Assembly: GCF_005503145.1 (NCBI RefSeq)
Contig: NZ_SCNV01000051.1
Coordinates: forward strand, 1 to 61,726
Direction of reading: 5' to 3'
Source of the DNA: Burkholderia sp. 4M9327F10
Lineage (GTDB): Bacteria > Pseudomonadota > Gammaproteobacteria > Burkholderiales > Burkholderiaceae
DNA length: 61,726 nt
The notes beneath the pieces were generated by a model. It did not search any database, was not told where the DNA came from, and was given only the letters and a program-made list of their open reading frames with translations. This document shows, one piece after another, positions 41,673 through 49,944 of this stretch (position 1 is its first letter; the number at the start of each line of letters is the position of its first letter). Position numbers and translations under genes: made by a program.

Positions 41673-43439
41673 TTAAAACCCGGTGGCCAGCCCTGCCGCC
41701 CGTCCGCCGTAGTTGTATTGCGGCGCCATGTCATCGAGCGGGTTGGACGCACCGTATAGTTCACCGCCGAGGCTCCGAATCACCGCGCAAACCGCGTTGA
41801 CCCCGGTCTGCAAAGCGCCTTCCACCCACCCTCCCGTGAACGAACAGCTATCGCCCGCAAGGTAGATGTAGGGATCGGTCGACGCGTCGCGGCTGGACTG
41901 GAACTGGAAGAAGAGTTGCTGGCTATAGCCATCGCCACCGGCAAAATTCAGCTTGAAGGCGCCGTAGTAGCCGCGCTCCAGATCCCAGTCCACCACCCGC
42001 ACATAGGTGTCGTAGTCGTTGTTGATCGGCACCACATGGCGCGCGAATGCCGCGTTGGTCTGGGCGAGATCCGTCACCAGCCGTTGCACGCGCTGGACGT
42101 TGTCGCCCAATGCCAGTTGCTTGATTGCGTCGTCCTCCCAGGCATAGCTGAGCAGCACGACACCCGCTGAATTGGGATTCTGCGGCGCATAGTCGAGGCA
42201 ATAAACGCCGCGCACCAGCGTGTCGGTCTGAATGTTGGCCGGCAGATTCTCGTCCAGCCAGAACTTGCGCTGGGTCATGACGAAGACCTTGGAGGAACTC
42301 GTCAGATGCACATCGCTGATTGCCGTGCACTGTTGCGGTGAAAGCGCTGAGCCCACCGAGTTGAGCCCCATGTCGATCTGCATGGCGCGCGTGCTCGCGG
42401 TCACAATCACCCGGTCGGCAAACTGTGTGGTGCCGTCCGCGAGCCACAGCTTGACCTTTCCCGCGTCGCGGCTGACCCGCGAGACCGGCGTCTTGACCAC
42501 GCGCTGTGCGATCGAGCGCCGCGCAAAGACCTGCGTCGAAAACGCGCGTGCAAGCGATTCAATGCCCGCGGGGATAAACAACTGGTCTGTTTCCAGTTCG
42601 TCCACCATCAAACGGACGATCTCGAGGAAGGCGACCGGGTACATCGGCCCCAGGCCGCCCGACCCCACCCCGAGGGCACCGAACAGCTCGTAGTCGTCGG
42701 GAAAGCGCCAGCGCGTGCCGCCTGGCGGGTTGGCACTGCCGAACATCCGGCACAGCGCGCTGTAGAAGCTCTCGTTGCCGAACGCATCGATATAGGCCTG
42801 CCACGCGTCGCGGGCCGCGGCGCCCTGCCCGTTGCGCAGCAAGGCGGTAATCGCCACCGGTGCAATCAGCGCGGGGCCGCTCTCCGGCGTAAAACCCTCG
42901 CTGATGAAGGCATTCCAGCCGGCGTTGACCGTCGTGAACATATCGGGCGGATTGCCGTGTGCAGGCCACGTATAGGTCTTACCCTGATAGCCGAGGTTGG
43001 TCAGAACCGCGCCGGGGTCGGGAAAGCTCGAAGTGGCCTGGATGCCGAAGCGGTCGAGGTAGTGGAACAGGCTGTACTCGCTGGGCGGAAAGCGCATCGC
43101 GCCCAGTTCGGCGAGGTACTCGGGCGCGGCTTCCGTAAAGACTGAACTCCACGCGCGGCCGCCAATGCGCTCCGAGGCCTCGAACAGCATGACATTCGCC
43201 GCACCGGCACGTAGCAGCTCATACGCGCAGACGAGTCCGGCAATACCCGCGCCGATAATCGCGATCGTGCCGTTCGCCGCTGCCGGCGGCACCCGGCCGA
43301 GGGCATCAGGCACCGCGCTCAGGTAAGCGCCGTAATCGAATAATGTGTCGATATAGCCAAAACTGGGACTCTCGGGCACCGCGCCGGTGATGTCGGCGGC
43401 GGGACGTGTGCGGCGGCGAAGATTCGGAATGAACGGCAT
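41673..43439 (-). CDS. Flavin monoamine oxidase / amino-acid 2-monooxygenase-like protein
   Basis: 588-aa FAD enzyme. The dinucleotide-binding motif GTIAIIGAGIAGLVCAYELLRAG lies near residue 57-79, with the FAD-binding ERIGGRAWS after it, and the C-terminal FAD loop is YLAGDSCSFTGGWVEGALQTG. The size and the YLAELGAMRFPPSEYSLFHYLDRFG segment resemble tryptophan 2-monooxygenase (IaaM) and bacterial phenylalanine oxidase. It would oxidise an L-amino acid to an amide or imine. A GAGGAG site supports the ATG at 43439. The divergent LuxR-type regulator is probably its controller. The substrate is not determined. Confidence 0.82.
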   Translation of the reverse strand: MPFIPNLRRRTRPAADITGAVPESPSFGYIDTLFDYGAYLSAVPDALGRVPPAAANGTIAIIGAGIAGLVCAYELLRAGAANVMLFEASERIGGRAWSSVFTEAAPEYLAELGAMRFPPSEYSLFHYLDRFGIQATSSFPDPGAVLTNLGYQGKTYTWPAHGNPPDMFTTVNAGWNAFISEGFTPESGPALIAPVAITALLRNGQGAAARDAWQAYIDAFGNESFYSALCRMFGSANPPGGTRWRFPDDYELFGALGVGSGGLGPMYPVAFLEIVRLMVDELETDQLFIPAGIESLARAFSTQVFARRSIAQRVVKTPVSRVSRDAGKVKLWLADGTTQFADRVIVTASTRAMQIDMGLNSVGSALSPQQCTAISDVHLTSSSKVFVMTQRKFWLDENLPANIQTDTLVRGVYCLDYAPQNPNSAGVVLLSYAWEDDAIKQLALGDNVQRVQRLVTDLAQTNAAFARHVVPINNDYDTYVRVVDWDLERGYYGAFKLNFAGGDGYSQQLFFQFQSSRDASTDPYIYLAGDSCSFTGGWVEGALQTGVNAVCAVIRSLGGELYGASNPLDDMAPQYNYGGRAAGLATGF

Positions 43440-43690
43440 GCTGCTCCTCGTTGGCGAAAGATAATCATGCATAAGGTGGCGGCCGGTGCCGCGCATTTAC
43501 GGACATTTACGCACTTACCCGGCCACCAGGAAGCTATCACGCTCACGGCTTAACGGCATTTTTACTGTTTGCTTGAATCATTAACTTTGGCCGTGTAAGC
43601 TGGCCGGGAGTGGTTTCCTGGTTTATCCCCTATCGGCCGGACGCCAGACGGCGCAGGCCTCACGTCGATTTTCGAGCAGTCCGGAACGCC

Positions 43691-44458
43691 ATGTATCTGA
43701 CAAGCCGTGAGACCGCCGTGGTCTCAGACATTTTTGCCGTTCTTGCTGACGCCTTGCCGGAAGATTTAATGCGCCGGGAAGTCGGCGTCAGAATGCTCGA
43801 TCTGCTGCGCGCGGATTATCTCGGCTCGTATGTATGGGATGCTACGAAGCAAGAGTATGTGAATCGCGTCGCACTCAATATGTCGGATGACAACCTCTCC
43901 GATTACGAGCGCTACTATCAGTACCACGACACCGTCACCCCCTTGTTGCACAATTGCCGGCAAGCGGTGCGCGTCACCGATGTGATTCCCCAGCAGGAAC
44001 TCGTGCGCACCGAGTTGTTCAACGACTTCCTGCGCCGCGACGGGCTGCATTGGGGCATGGACATTTTTGCGTGGTCGGGCGACACGAATATCGGCGACCT
44101 GCGCATCTGGCGCGGCAAGCAACGCGACAATTTCTCGGATCACGATCTCGCACTGGCCGAACTGATTCGTCCCGCCTTCACTACCGCACTCGCCCGTGCT
44201 CGCGCGTCGGCCGGTTTGGCTGAAGCCATGCCGGCGCACACCCGTATGATTTCAGAGCGGGTTCTCAAGGCACTGACCGCGCGTGAGCAGGAAGTGGTTA
44301 GCCTCATCATCGAGGGCCTGCTCGACAAGCAGATCGCGGAGCGGCTCGGCATTTCGTACACCACCGTGCGCACGCACGTGGACCGCGCGTTTCAAAAGCT
44401 TGGGGTCGGCAACCGCTCCACGCTGATTCGCATGGCTCAGCAAGACGCGCGTCCGTAA
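43691..44458 (+). CDS. LuxR-type HTH regulator without AHL-binding signature
   Basis: 255-aa regulator. The C-terminal GerE HTH (about 192-255) reads LTAREQEVVSLIIEGLLDKQIAERLGISYTTVRTHVDRAFQKLGV. The N-terminal 170 residues form a GAF-like sensor with an aromatic-rich YERYYQYHDTVTP stretch, but the Trp/Tyr/Asp-Pro set of AHL receptors is not found. It is divergent from the flavin amine oxidase with 251 bp between starts, so it probably regulates that gene. No cognate luxI is attached. Confidence 0.85.
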   Translation: MYLTSRETAVVSDIFAVLADALPEDLMRREVGVRMLDLLRADYLGSYVWDATKQEYVNRVALNMSDDNLSDYERYYQYHDTVTPLLHNCRQAVRVTDVIPQQELVRTELFNDFLRRDGLHWGMDIFAWSGDTNIGDLRIWRGKQRDNFSDHDLALAELIRPAFTTALARARASAGLAEAMPAHTRMISERVLKALTAREQEVVSLIIEGLLDKQIAERLGISYTTVRTHVDRAFQKLGVGNRSTLIRMAQQDARP

Positions 44459-44721
44459 CCCTGCCCCTGAAGCGCTACCCTGCATTCCCCTGCCTGCGTC
44501 CCTTGCAGCCCTTGCGTCCTGCGCAAGGGCTCTGAGCTGCCTCGTCGTTATCTTCCTGTAAGAAAAATTCTTTTTATTTCGACGGAATAAGGCCGGCTAG
44601 GTGGTGTTTGCCACCCTGAAGCCGCGCCAGTAGCTGCGATACCCCTACGCGGCAGTCGACGCATGGCCGGCCCGCGTGGGCGCCCTGCTACACGTGCATT
44701 GCCACCAACCGCGAGAGCACC

Positions 44722-45315
44722 TTGAGTCACCGCACGATTCAACCTGTCTGGGTCCGCATTACGCACTGGATCAATGCGCTGGCCGTCATCCTGATGGTGA
44801 TGAGCGGCTGGCAGGTTTATAACGCCTCGCCGATCTTTCCGGCCTTGCGGTTTCCGGCGGCGATCACCCTGGGCGGCTGGCTCGGCGGCGCGCTGCTTTG
44901 GCACTTCGCGGTGATGTGGCTGCTGGTAGCAAATTTCCTCGTCTATCTGGGCCTCAATCTGGTATCAGGACGGCTGCGCAACAAGCTGCTGCCGCTCAGT
45001 TTTCGCGCGCTCGCCGCCGATACGCTCGCGGCCCTGCGCGGCCGCCTCACGCACGGCGACCTGTCCCGCTACAACGCCATCCAGAAGCTCGCCTACCTCG
45101 TGGTGATCGCCGATATCGTGCTGCTCGTACTCTCGGGACTGGCCGTGTGGAAGTCGGTGCAGTTTCCGCTGCTGCGCACGCTGATGGGCGGCTACGACAA
45201 TGCACGCGTCGTGCACTTCATCTGCATGAGCGTGCTGGTGGCCTTCTTCGTCGTGCACGTCGTGATGGTCGCGCTGGTGCCGCGCTCGCTGCTTCTGATG
45301 ATTCGAGGACGGTAG
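44722..45315 (+). CDS. Cytochrome b561-type membrane subunit
   Basis: 197-aa diheme membrane protein with four helices. The haem ligands are plausible in VRITHWINALAVILMVMSG (His about 14), LLWHFAVMWLLVANFLVYLGLN (His about 61), and VVHFICMSVLVAFFVVHVVMVAL near the C-terminus (His 164 and 178). It uses a TTG start (cttgagtcac) preceded by GAGAG. It lies 2 bp before a molybdopterin oxidoreductase and would pass electrons between it and the quinone pool. The pattern resembles the YedZ/FdhI type membrane partner. Confidence 0.85.
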   Translation: MSHRTIQPVWVRITHWINALAVILMVMSGWQVYNASPIFPALRFPAAITLGGWLGGALLWHFAVMWLLVANFLVYLGLNLVSGRLRNKLLPLSFRALAADTLAALRGRLTHGDLSRYNAIQKLAYLVVIADIVLLVLSGLAVWKSVQFPLLRTLMGGYDNARVVHFICMSVLVAFFVVHVVMVALVPRSLLLMIRGR

Positions 45316-45317
45316 AC

Positions 45318-46109
45318 ATGGCGATTCGCAAACCTCGCAGCGAACCGGGCACGACGCTGGCGTCGCACGGCGACTCCATTCTCAAGGACGCCCACAAGGC
45401 ATTGAAGGACCCGGCGCGCCGCCTGCTCGGCAAGCGGATCCTCTCGCTTGGCGGGCTGGCCCTGCTGTCGGGCTGCGACCTGAGCACCGACAAGTCGGTC
45501 AATACGATGCTGCGCAAGATCTCATTCTTCAACGACGACGTGCAGGCGCTGCTGTTCGATCCGAACCGGATGGCGCCGACCTATCCCGAGTCGATGATCA
45601 CGCGGCCGTTTCCGTTCAACGCGTTCTACGACATCGACGACGTGCCGGACGTCGATGCCGGCACGTACCGTCTTCAGGTGGGCGGGCTTGCGAACGGCAA
45701 ACGCGTATGGACGCTCGACGAGCTGCACGCGTTGCCGCAACAGGACCAGATTACCCGGCATATCTGCATTGAAGGATGGAGCGCGATCGGCCGCTGGGGC
45801 GGCGTGCGCTTCGCCGATTTCCTCAGGCGCGCCGGCGCCGACACCACGGCGCGCTTCGTCTCGCTGCATTGCGCGGACAACTACTGGACCAGCATCGACA
45901 TGCCTACTGCGCTGCATGCGCAGACGCTTCTCACACTGACCTACGACGGCCAGACGCTGCCGCCGAAATACGGCTTTCCGATGAAGCTGCGCATGCCCAC
46001 CAAGCTCGGCTACAAGAATCCCAAGCACATCGTCGCGATTACGGTGACGAACGAATATCCCGGTGGTTACTGGGAGAACCAGGGCTACAACTGGTTCGGC
46101 GGTTCCTGA
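45318..46109 (+). CDS. Molybdopterin-dependent oxidoreductase, sulfite-oxidase fold (possible Tat lipoprotein)
   Basis: 263-aa protein with the sulfite-oxidase molybdopterin domain (about 95-255). The molybdenum-ligating cysteine is in ITRHICIEGWSAIGRWGGVRFADFL. The N-terminus has RRLLGKRILSLGGLALLSGC: a twin-arginine-like pair at 34-35, a hydrophobic stretch and a lipobox cysteine at 53, so a Tat-exported lipoprotein is plausible, though the Tat motif is not classical. It follows its cytochrome b partner by 2 bp. MsrP-type methionine sulfoxide reductases have a similar arrangement; the substrate here is unknown. Confidence 0.85.
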   Translation: MAIRKPRSEPGTTLASHGDSILKDAHKALKDPARRLLGKRILSLGGLALLSGCDLSTDKSVNTMLRKISFFNDDVQALLFDPNRMAPTYPESMITRPFPFNAFYDIDDVPDVDAGTYRLQVGGLANGKRVWTLDELHALPQQDQITRHICIEGWSAIGRWGGVRFADFLRRAGADTTARFVSLHCADNYWTSIDMPTALHAQTLLTLTYDGQTLPPKYGFPMKLRMPTKLGYKNPKHIVAITVTNEYPGGYWENQGYNWFGGS

Positions 46110-46153
46110 GCGGCACTCTGATTTTCAACTCAACCACACTGTACGGAGGTTCC

Positions 46154-46768
46154 ATGTCCATTCGACTGAAACTTGGCGCGACGCTTGTAACGCTGGCGTT
46201 CGCCGGCGCCGCGCTCGCCCAGACGCCTGCTGTCAAACCGACGCGGATTCGCGGCGAAATCGTCTCGCTCAACGGCGACGTCCTGCAGGTGCATCGCCGC
46301 AGCGGCGATACGGTGTCCATCAACGTCGCGCCGAACGTCGGCATCTCGGCGGTCAAGGCGATGCAACTGGCCGATATCAAACCCGGCTCGTTCGTCGGCA
46401 CCGCGGCCACGACCGGAACCGACGGCAAGCTGACCGCCACCGAAGTGGTGGTGTTTCCTGAATCGGCGCGCGGCACCGGTGAAGGGCACTATGCGTGGGA
46501 TCTCGGTCCCAACAGTTCGATGACGAACGCGAATGTCGACACGGTGGTCGAGGGCACCAACGGCCGCGATCTGAAGCTGTCGTACAAGGGCGGCAATAAC
46601 GTGGTGACGGTGCCGCCGAATGTCCCGGTGGTGACCTTCACGCCGGCCGCCCGCACCGATCTGACTGCGGGCAAGAAGGTGTTCGTAGTCGCCACGCCCG
46701 GCGAGCAAGGGGCGTTTGTGGCGCAACGGGTAGTGGTCGAGAAAGACGGAGTCGCGCCGCCGATGTAA
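46154..46768 (+). CDS. Periplasmic protein with OB-like repeats, third gene of the redox set
   Basis: 204-aa exported protein. Residues 1-22 are a cleavable signal (LGATLVTLAFAGAALA, cut near AQTP). The mature part is beta-rich with KPTRIRGEIVSLNGDVLQVHRRSGDTVSINV and a repeat-like later half (VVEGTNGRDLKLSYKGGNNVVTVPPNVPVV), reminiscent of DUF5666-type OB folds. A GGAGG site is 5 nt before the ATG. It lies 44 bp after the molybdopterin gene and is probably co-transcribed. No catalytic residues recognised. Confidence 0.75.
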   Translation: MSIRLKLGATLVTLAFAGAALAQTPAVKPTRIRGEIVSLNGDVLQVHRRSGDTVSINVAPNVGISAVKAMQLADIKPGSFVGTAATTGTDGKLTATEVVVFPESARGTGEGHYAWDLGPNSSMTNANVDTVVEGTNGRDLKLSYKGGNNVVTVPPNVPVVTFTPAARTDLTAGKKVFVVATPGEQGAFVAQRVVVEKDGVAPPM

Positions 46769-46808
46769 GGACGGCGCGATAGCCGGCTGATTTGCCTGCA
46801 CTCAACGC

Positions 46809-47234
46809 TCAGGTTTCGAGGGTTGCATCCATCGTGATGGTGGCGTTCAGCACCTTCGAAACCGGGCAACCCGCCTTGGCGTTCGCCGTGGCTTTCTCGA
46901 ACGCAGCCTTGTCGCCGCCGGGGATTTTCACCTTCACGTCCAGGTGGACCGCGGTAATGGCGAAGCCGCCCTCGACCTTGTCAAGCGTCAGGGTGGCTGT
47001 GGTGCCGATGCGCTCGGGCTTGATACCCGCCTGACCCAGTTCGGCCGAAAGCGCCATGGAGAAGCAGCCGGCATGCGCCGCCGCGATCAACTCTTCCGGA
47101 TTGGTGCCGATGCCGTTTTCGAAACGGGTCGCAAACGAATACTGGGTGTCCTTCAGAACTCCACTGTCAGTCGAAATCGTGCCTTTTCCGTCCTGCAGGC
47201 CGCCTTGCCAGACCGCTGATGCCTTGCGCTTCAT
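46809..47234 (-). CDS. OsmC-family peroxiredoxin-like protein
   Basis: 141-aa OsmC/Ohr fold protein. The two catalytic cysteines are Cys57 (AAAHAGCFSMALS) and Cys123 (KAGCPVSKVL), as expected for thiol-dependent hydroperoxide reduction. The N-terminus MKRKASAVWQGGLQDGKGTIST matches OsmC rather than Ohr. The ATG at 47234 is preceded by GGAGAG; the longer start at 47303 is not supported. Stress-defence role is family knowledge. Confidence 0.92.
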   Translation of the reverse strand: MKRKASAVWQGGLQDGKGTISTDSGVLKDTQYSFATRFENGIGTNPEELIAAAHAGCFSMALSAELGQAGIKPERIGTTATLTLDKVEGGFAITAVHLDVKVKIPGGDKAAFEKATANAKAGCPVSKVLNATITMDATLET

Positions 47235-47582
47235 CGTTCTCTCCAAAGGGTGCCCTGCCGGCGCTGCCGTGCTACCCACCTGAACGCCTGCCGCAACGGT
47301 CACGCCCGGGTTTCTTGCGGTACCGGCGAAGGTGGGTGCATGGCACGCAGCGCGACAGACGCGGGCGTGGACCGAATTTCATGATAGGCGGTTATGGGAT
47401 TTGATGAGTGCGAGGAACTGCATGACGCGATGAGACCCCTTCTTGCCTTAGCCGCTCAACGGGCTCTGGCCCTGATGCGTTGGCTGTTGCAGCGTGCTGC
47501 AGAATATTCTGAGGGAGCTCTGCATGTAGGGGCTCTTGGGGTGCTGGAGCACTACTTCCTTGCTCAGCCTATAATCGGTCAC

Positions 47583-47954
47583 ATGAAACCGCCAAACCAT
47601 GATAATCAGTCACAAAAAGCTGAAAAAGTAGATACCCTACCGTTGCCGGTTCGTCGCGGACTAAAAAAGCTCGGCGAAGACATTGCGCTCGCGCGGAGAC
47701 GCCGTCGTATCTCTACCCAATCGATGGCGGAACGTCTGCAGGTCTCGTTGAAAACCTTGCAGCGGCTTGAAAAAGGTGACCCAACTGTCGCGGTGGGCAC
47801 AGTGGCTACTGCGCTGTTTGTGCTGAGCGAGTTGGAGCGCTTCACAAACCTGCTTGATACCGCCTCCGACGATGTTGGCCTAAGCCTGATGGATCAAGCC
47901 GTTCCGAAACGCATTCGCCGCAAGAAGCCCACCGCCTCATCGGGAGCGCTTTGA
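47583..47954 (+). CDS. XRE-family regulator, HipB-like orphan antitoxin
   Basis: 123-aa protein with an HTH_3 domain at about 30-85 (LGEDIALARRRRRISTQSMAERLQVSLKTLQRLEKGDPTVAVGTVATALFVL). The basic tail QAVPKRIRRKKP is typical of HipB-type partners of HipA kinases. The TGA stop overlaps an ATG (TTTGATGGCGACG), the position where hipA would start, but no hipA follows; instead the minus-strand gene at 47971 abuts it. It is therefore a solitary antitoxin or regulator left after loss of its toxin. Its AT-richer beginning also suggests acquired DNA. Confidence 0.7.
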   Translation: MKPPNHDNQSQKAEKVDTLPLPVRRGLKKLGEDIALARRRRRISTQSMAERLQVSLKTLQRLEKGDPTVAVGTVATALFVLSELERFTNLLDTASDDVGLSLMDQAVPKRIRRKKPTASSGAL

Positions 47955-47970
47955 TGGCGACGTCGGTCCC

Positions 47971-48543
47971 TCACTCCGCAAACGGCAACGTCACCTGCCC
48001 TTCTGCCCGCATGCCGAACACATTCAGCGTCATCGCGACAAGCGCATAGTAACCAAGCAAGCCAACCAGATTGATTGTCACCTCGCGCCCAAAGCGCGCC
48101 ACTGTCGCCTCATAGGTGGCATCGGACACGCGCTTCGCGTCATACAGTTCGTTCGCAAAAGCGTAGATCAAGGCCTCGTCGGGGTCCGCAAACGCCGGCT
48201 GCTGCCCCGAACGGATCGCCTCCGCGTCCGCCGCCGACACGCCCGCCTCGAGCGCGATCGGATAGTGGATATACCACTCCGCCTGGGCCTGCCAGCGCGC
48301 CGCCGTCACCAGAATCGCCAGCTCCGACAAGCGCAGCGGCAAGCCCGTGCGGTAGCGACAGAACGCGCCCAGGCGCTGCGCTTGCTGCGCGAGTTCCGGG
48401 CTGTAAATCCAACCCAGAAACGGGCCGTTCAGATTCCCGCGTGGCCCGGACAGAATCTCGTCGAGAACGGCCTTCTGCTCGGGGGTGGCATGCGCTGTGT
48501 CGAAACGTGGTAAGCGGGATAAGCGGGGTAAGCGGTCAGTCAT
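47971..48543 (-). CDS. Carboxymuconolactone-decarboxylase-family protein
   Basis: 190-aa all-helical AhpD-like protein. The core GLPLRLSELAILVTAARWQAQAEWYIHYPIALEAG matches the family, but the CxxC redox pair of AhpD is absent, so a peroxidase role is unlikely. The ATG at 48543 has a GAGGG site; the TTG/ATG starts at 48558/48555 are less likely. It is the third gene of the unit C45 hydrolase, aminotransferase, CMD protein, 36 bp after the aminotransferase stop. Substrate unknown. Confidence 0.82.
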   Translation of the reverse strand: MTDRLPRLSRLPRFDTAHATPEQKAVLDEILSGPRGNLNGPFLGWIYSPELAQQAQRLGAFCRYRTGLPLRLSELAILVTAARWQAQAEWYIHYPIALEAGVSAADAEAIRSGQQPAFADPDEALIYAFANELYDAKRVSDATYEATVARFGREVTINLVGLLGYYALVAMTLNVFGMRAEGQVTLPFAE

Positions 48544-48579
48544 GGAAACCCTCATCAATAGTGAAGCAGTGGCTCACAT

Positions 48580-49911
48580 TCACGATGCCGCATGAAGCGC
48601 AGCATCGATCGAATCAACAAGGCGGCTGACAATATTGTCGATGTCCTGTGCAGTGCAGATAAACGGCGGCGCCAGTAAAACGTGATCGCCAATCTGGCCG
48701 TCGACAGTCCCGCCCATCGGATACACCATCAGCCCGCGCGCAAACGCCTCGCGCTTGATCGCGGCATGCAGTTTGAGCCTGGCATCGAACGGCGTCTTGC
48801 TGGCCCGCTCCCGCACCAGTTCGACGCCGACGAACAGCCCACGGCCGCGCACATCGCCGATATACGGATGCTCCGCGTAGTGTTCGCGAAGTTGCGCACG
48901 CAACTGTTCGCCGCGCGCCTGTACGTTTTGCAGCAGGTTGTCTTCGGCAATTACGCGCTGCACTTCAAGTGCGGCGGCGCAGGCCGTTGCGTGCCCGATA
49001 TACGTGTGGCCATGCTGGAAAAAACCCGAACCGCCGACAATCGTGTCGTAAATCCGCTTGCTGACCAGTGTTGCGCCAATCGGCTGATAGCCTGCGCCTA
49101 GCCCCTTCGCGATAGTCAGCAGATCCGGCGCCACGCCGTCTTCTTCGCACGCGTAAAGATAGCCGGTGCGTCCCATGCCGGACATGATTTCATCCAGAAT
49201 CAGCAGCACGCCATAGCGGTCGCAGACCGCGCGAATCTTGCGGAAATACTCACGCACCGGCGGCACGGCACCGGCGGTCGCCCCCACCACCGTCTCGGCG
49301 ACAAAGGCCGCCACGCTCCCAGCGCCGAGTTCGAGAATCTTCTGCTCCAGTTCATCCGCAAGACGCTGGGCAAACGCTTCCTCGCTTTCTTCCGCGCGCT
49401 GCTCGCGATACGCGTAGCACGGGCTGACGTGATGCGCTTCGATCAGGATCGGCAGGAACGGTTCACGCCGCCACGCATTGCCGCCAATCGCCAGCGCTCC
49501 CAGCGTATTGCCGTGATAGCTCTGGCGGCGTGCAATGAAATGGCGGCGTTGCGGTTCGCCCTTTTCGACGAAATACTGCCGCGCCAGTTTCAGCGCGGCC
49601 TCGATCGCCTCTGAGCCGCCCGAGACGAAATACACATGCTCGAGTCCCTGCGGCGCGCCCGCCACAAGACGATCCGCGAGTTCTTCGGCCACTTGCGTCG
49701 TGAAGAACGACGTGTGCGCATACGGCAACTGTTGTGACTGGCGCCGGATCGCATCGATCACACGCTGGTTGCTATGGCCCAGGCACGAGACGGCGGCGCC
49801 GCCTGACGCGTCGATATAGCGCTTGCCGGTCGAATCGATCACTTCGATGCCGTCGCCCGCGACGGCGACTGGCAGGGTTTGCTTCGGGGCACGGTGAAAC
49901 ACGGCGGACAT
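48580..49911 (-). CDS. Class III PLP aminotransferase (omega-transaminase type)
   Basis: 443-aa fold-type I enzyme. The PLP lysine is Lys269 (LLTIAKGLGAGYQPIGA) and the pyridine-nitrogen aspartate Asp240 (LLILDEIMSGMGRTG); SGGSEAIEAALKLAR near 98 contributes the phosphate pocket. This is the group annotated as aspartate aminotransferase family or omega-amino acid:pyruvate transaminase. It is 33 bp downstream of the C45 gene in the same operon, so an amine released by the C45 enzyme may be its donor (inference). Confidence 0.9.
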   Translation of the reverse strand: MSAVFHRAPKQTLPVAVAGDGIEVIDSTGKRYIDASGGAAVSCLGHSNQRVIDAIRRQSQQLPYAHTSFFTTQVAEELADRLVAGAPQGLEHVYFVSGGSEAIEAALKLARQYFVEKGEPQRRHFIARRQSYHGNTLGALAIGGNAWRREPFLPILIEAHHVSPCYAYREQRAEESEEAFAQRLADELEQKILELGAGSVAAFVAETVVGATAGAVPPVREYFRKIRAVCDRYGVLLILDEIMSGMGRTGYLYACEEDGVAPDLLTIAKGLGAGYQPIGATLVSKRIYDTIVGGSGFFQHGHTYIGHATACAAALEVQRVIAEDNLLQNVQARGEQLRAQLREHYAEHPYIGDVRGRGLFVGVELVRERASKTPFDARLKLHAAIKREAFARGLMVYPMGGTVDGQIGDHVLLAPPFICTAQDIDNIVSRLVDSIDAALHAAS

Positions 49912-49944
49912 ACGATTCCTTTTCGCGGGATGGCAGGATAGCGG

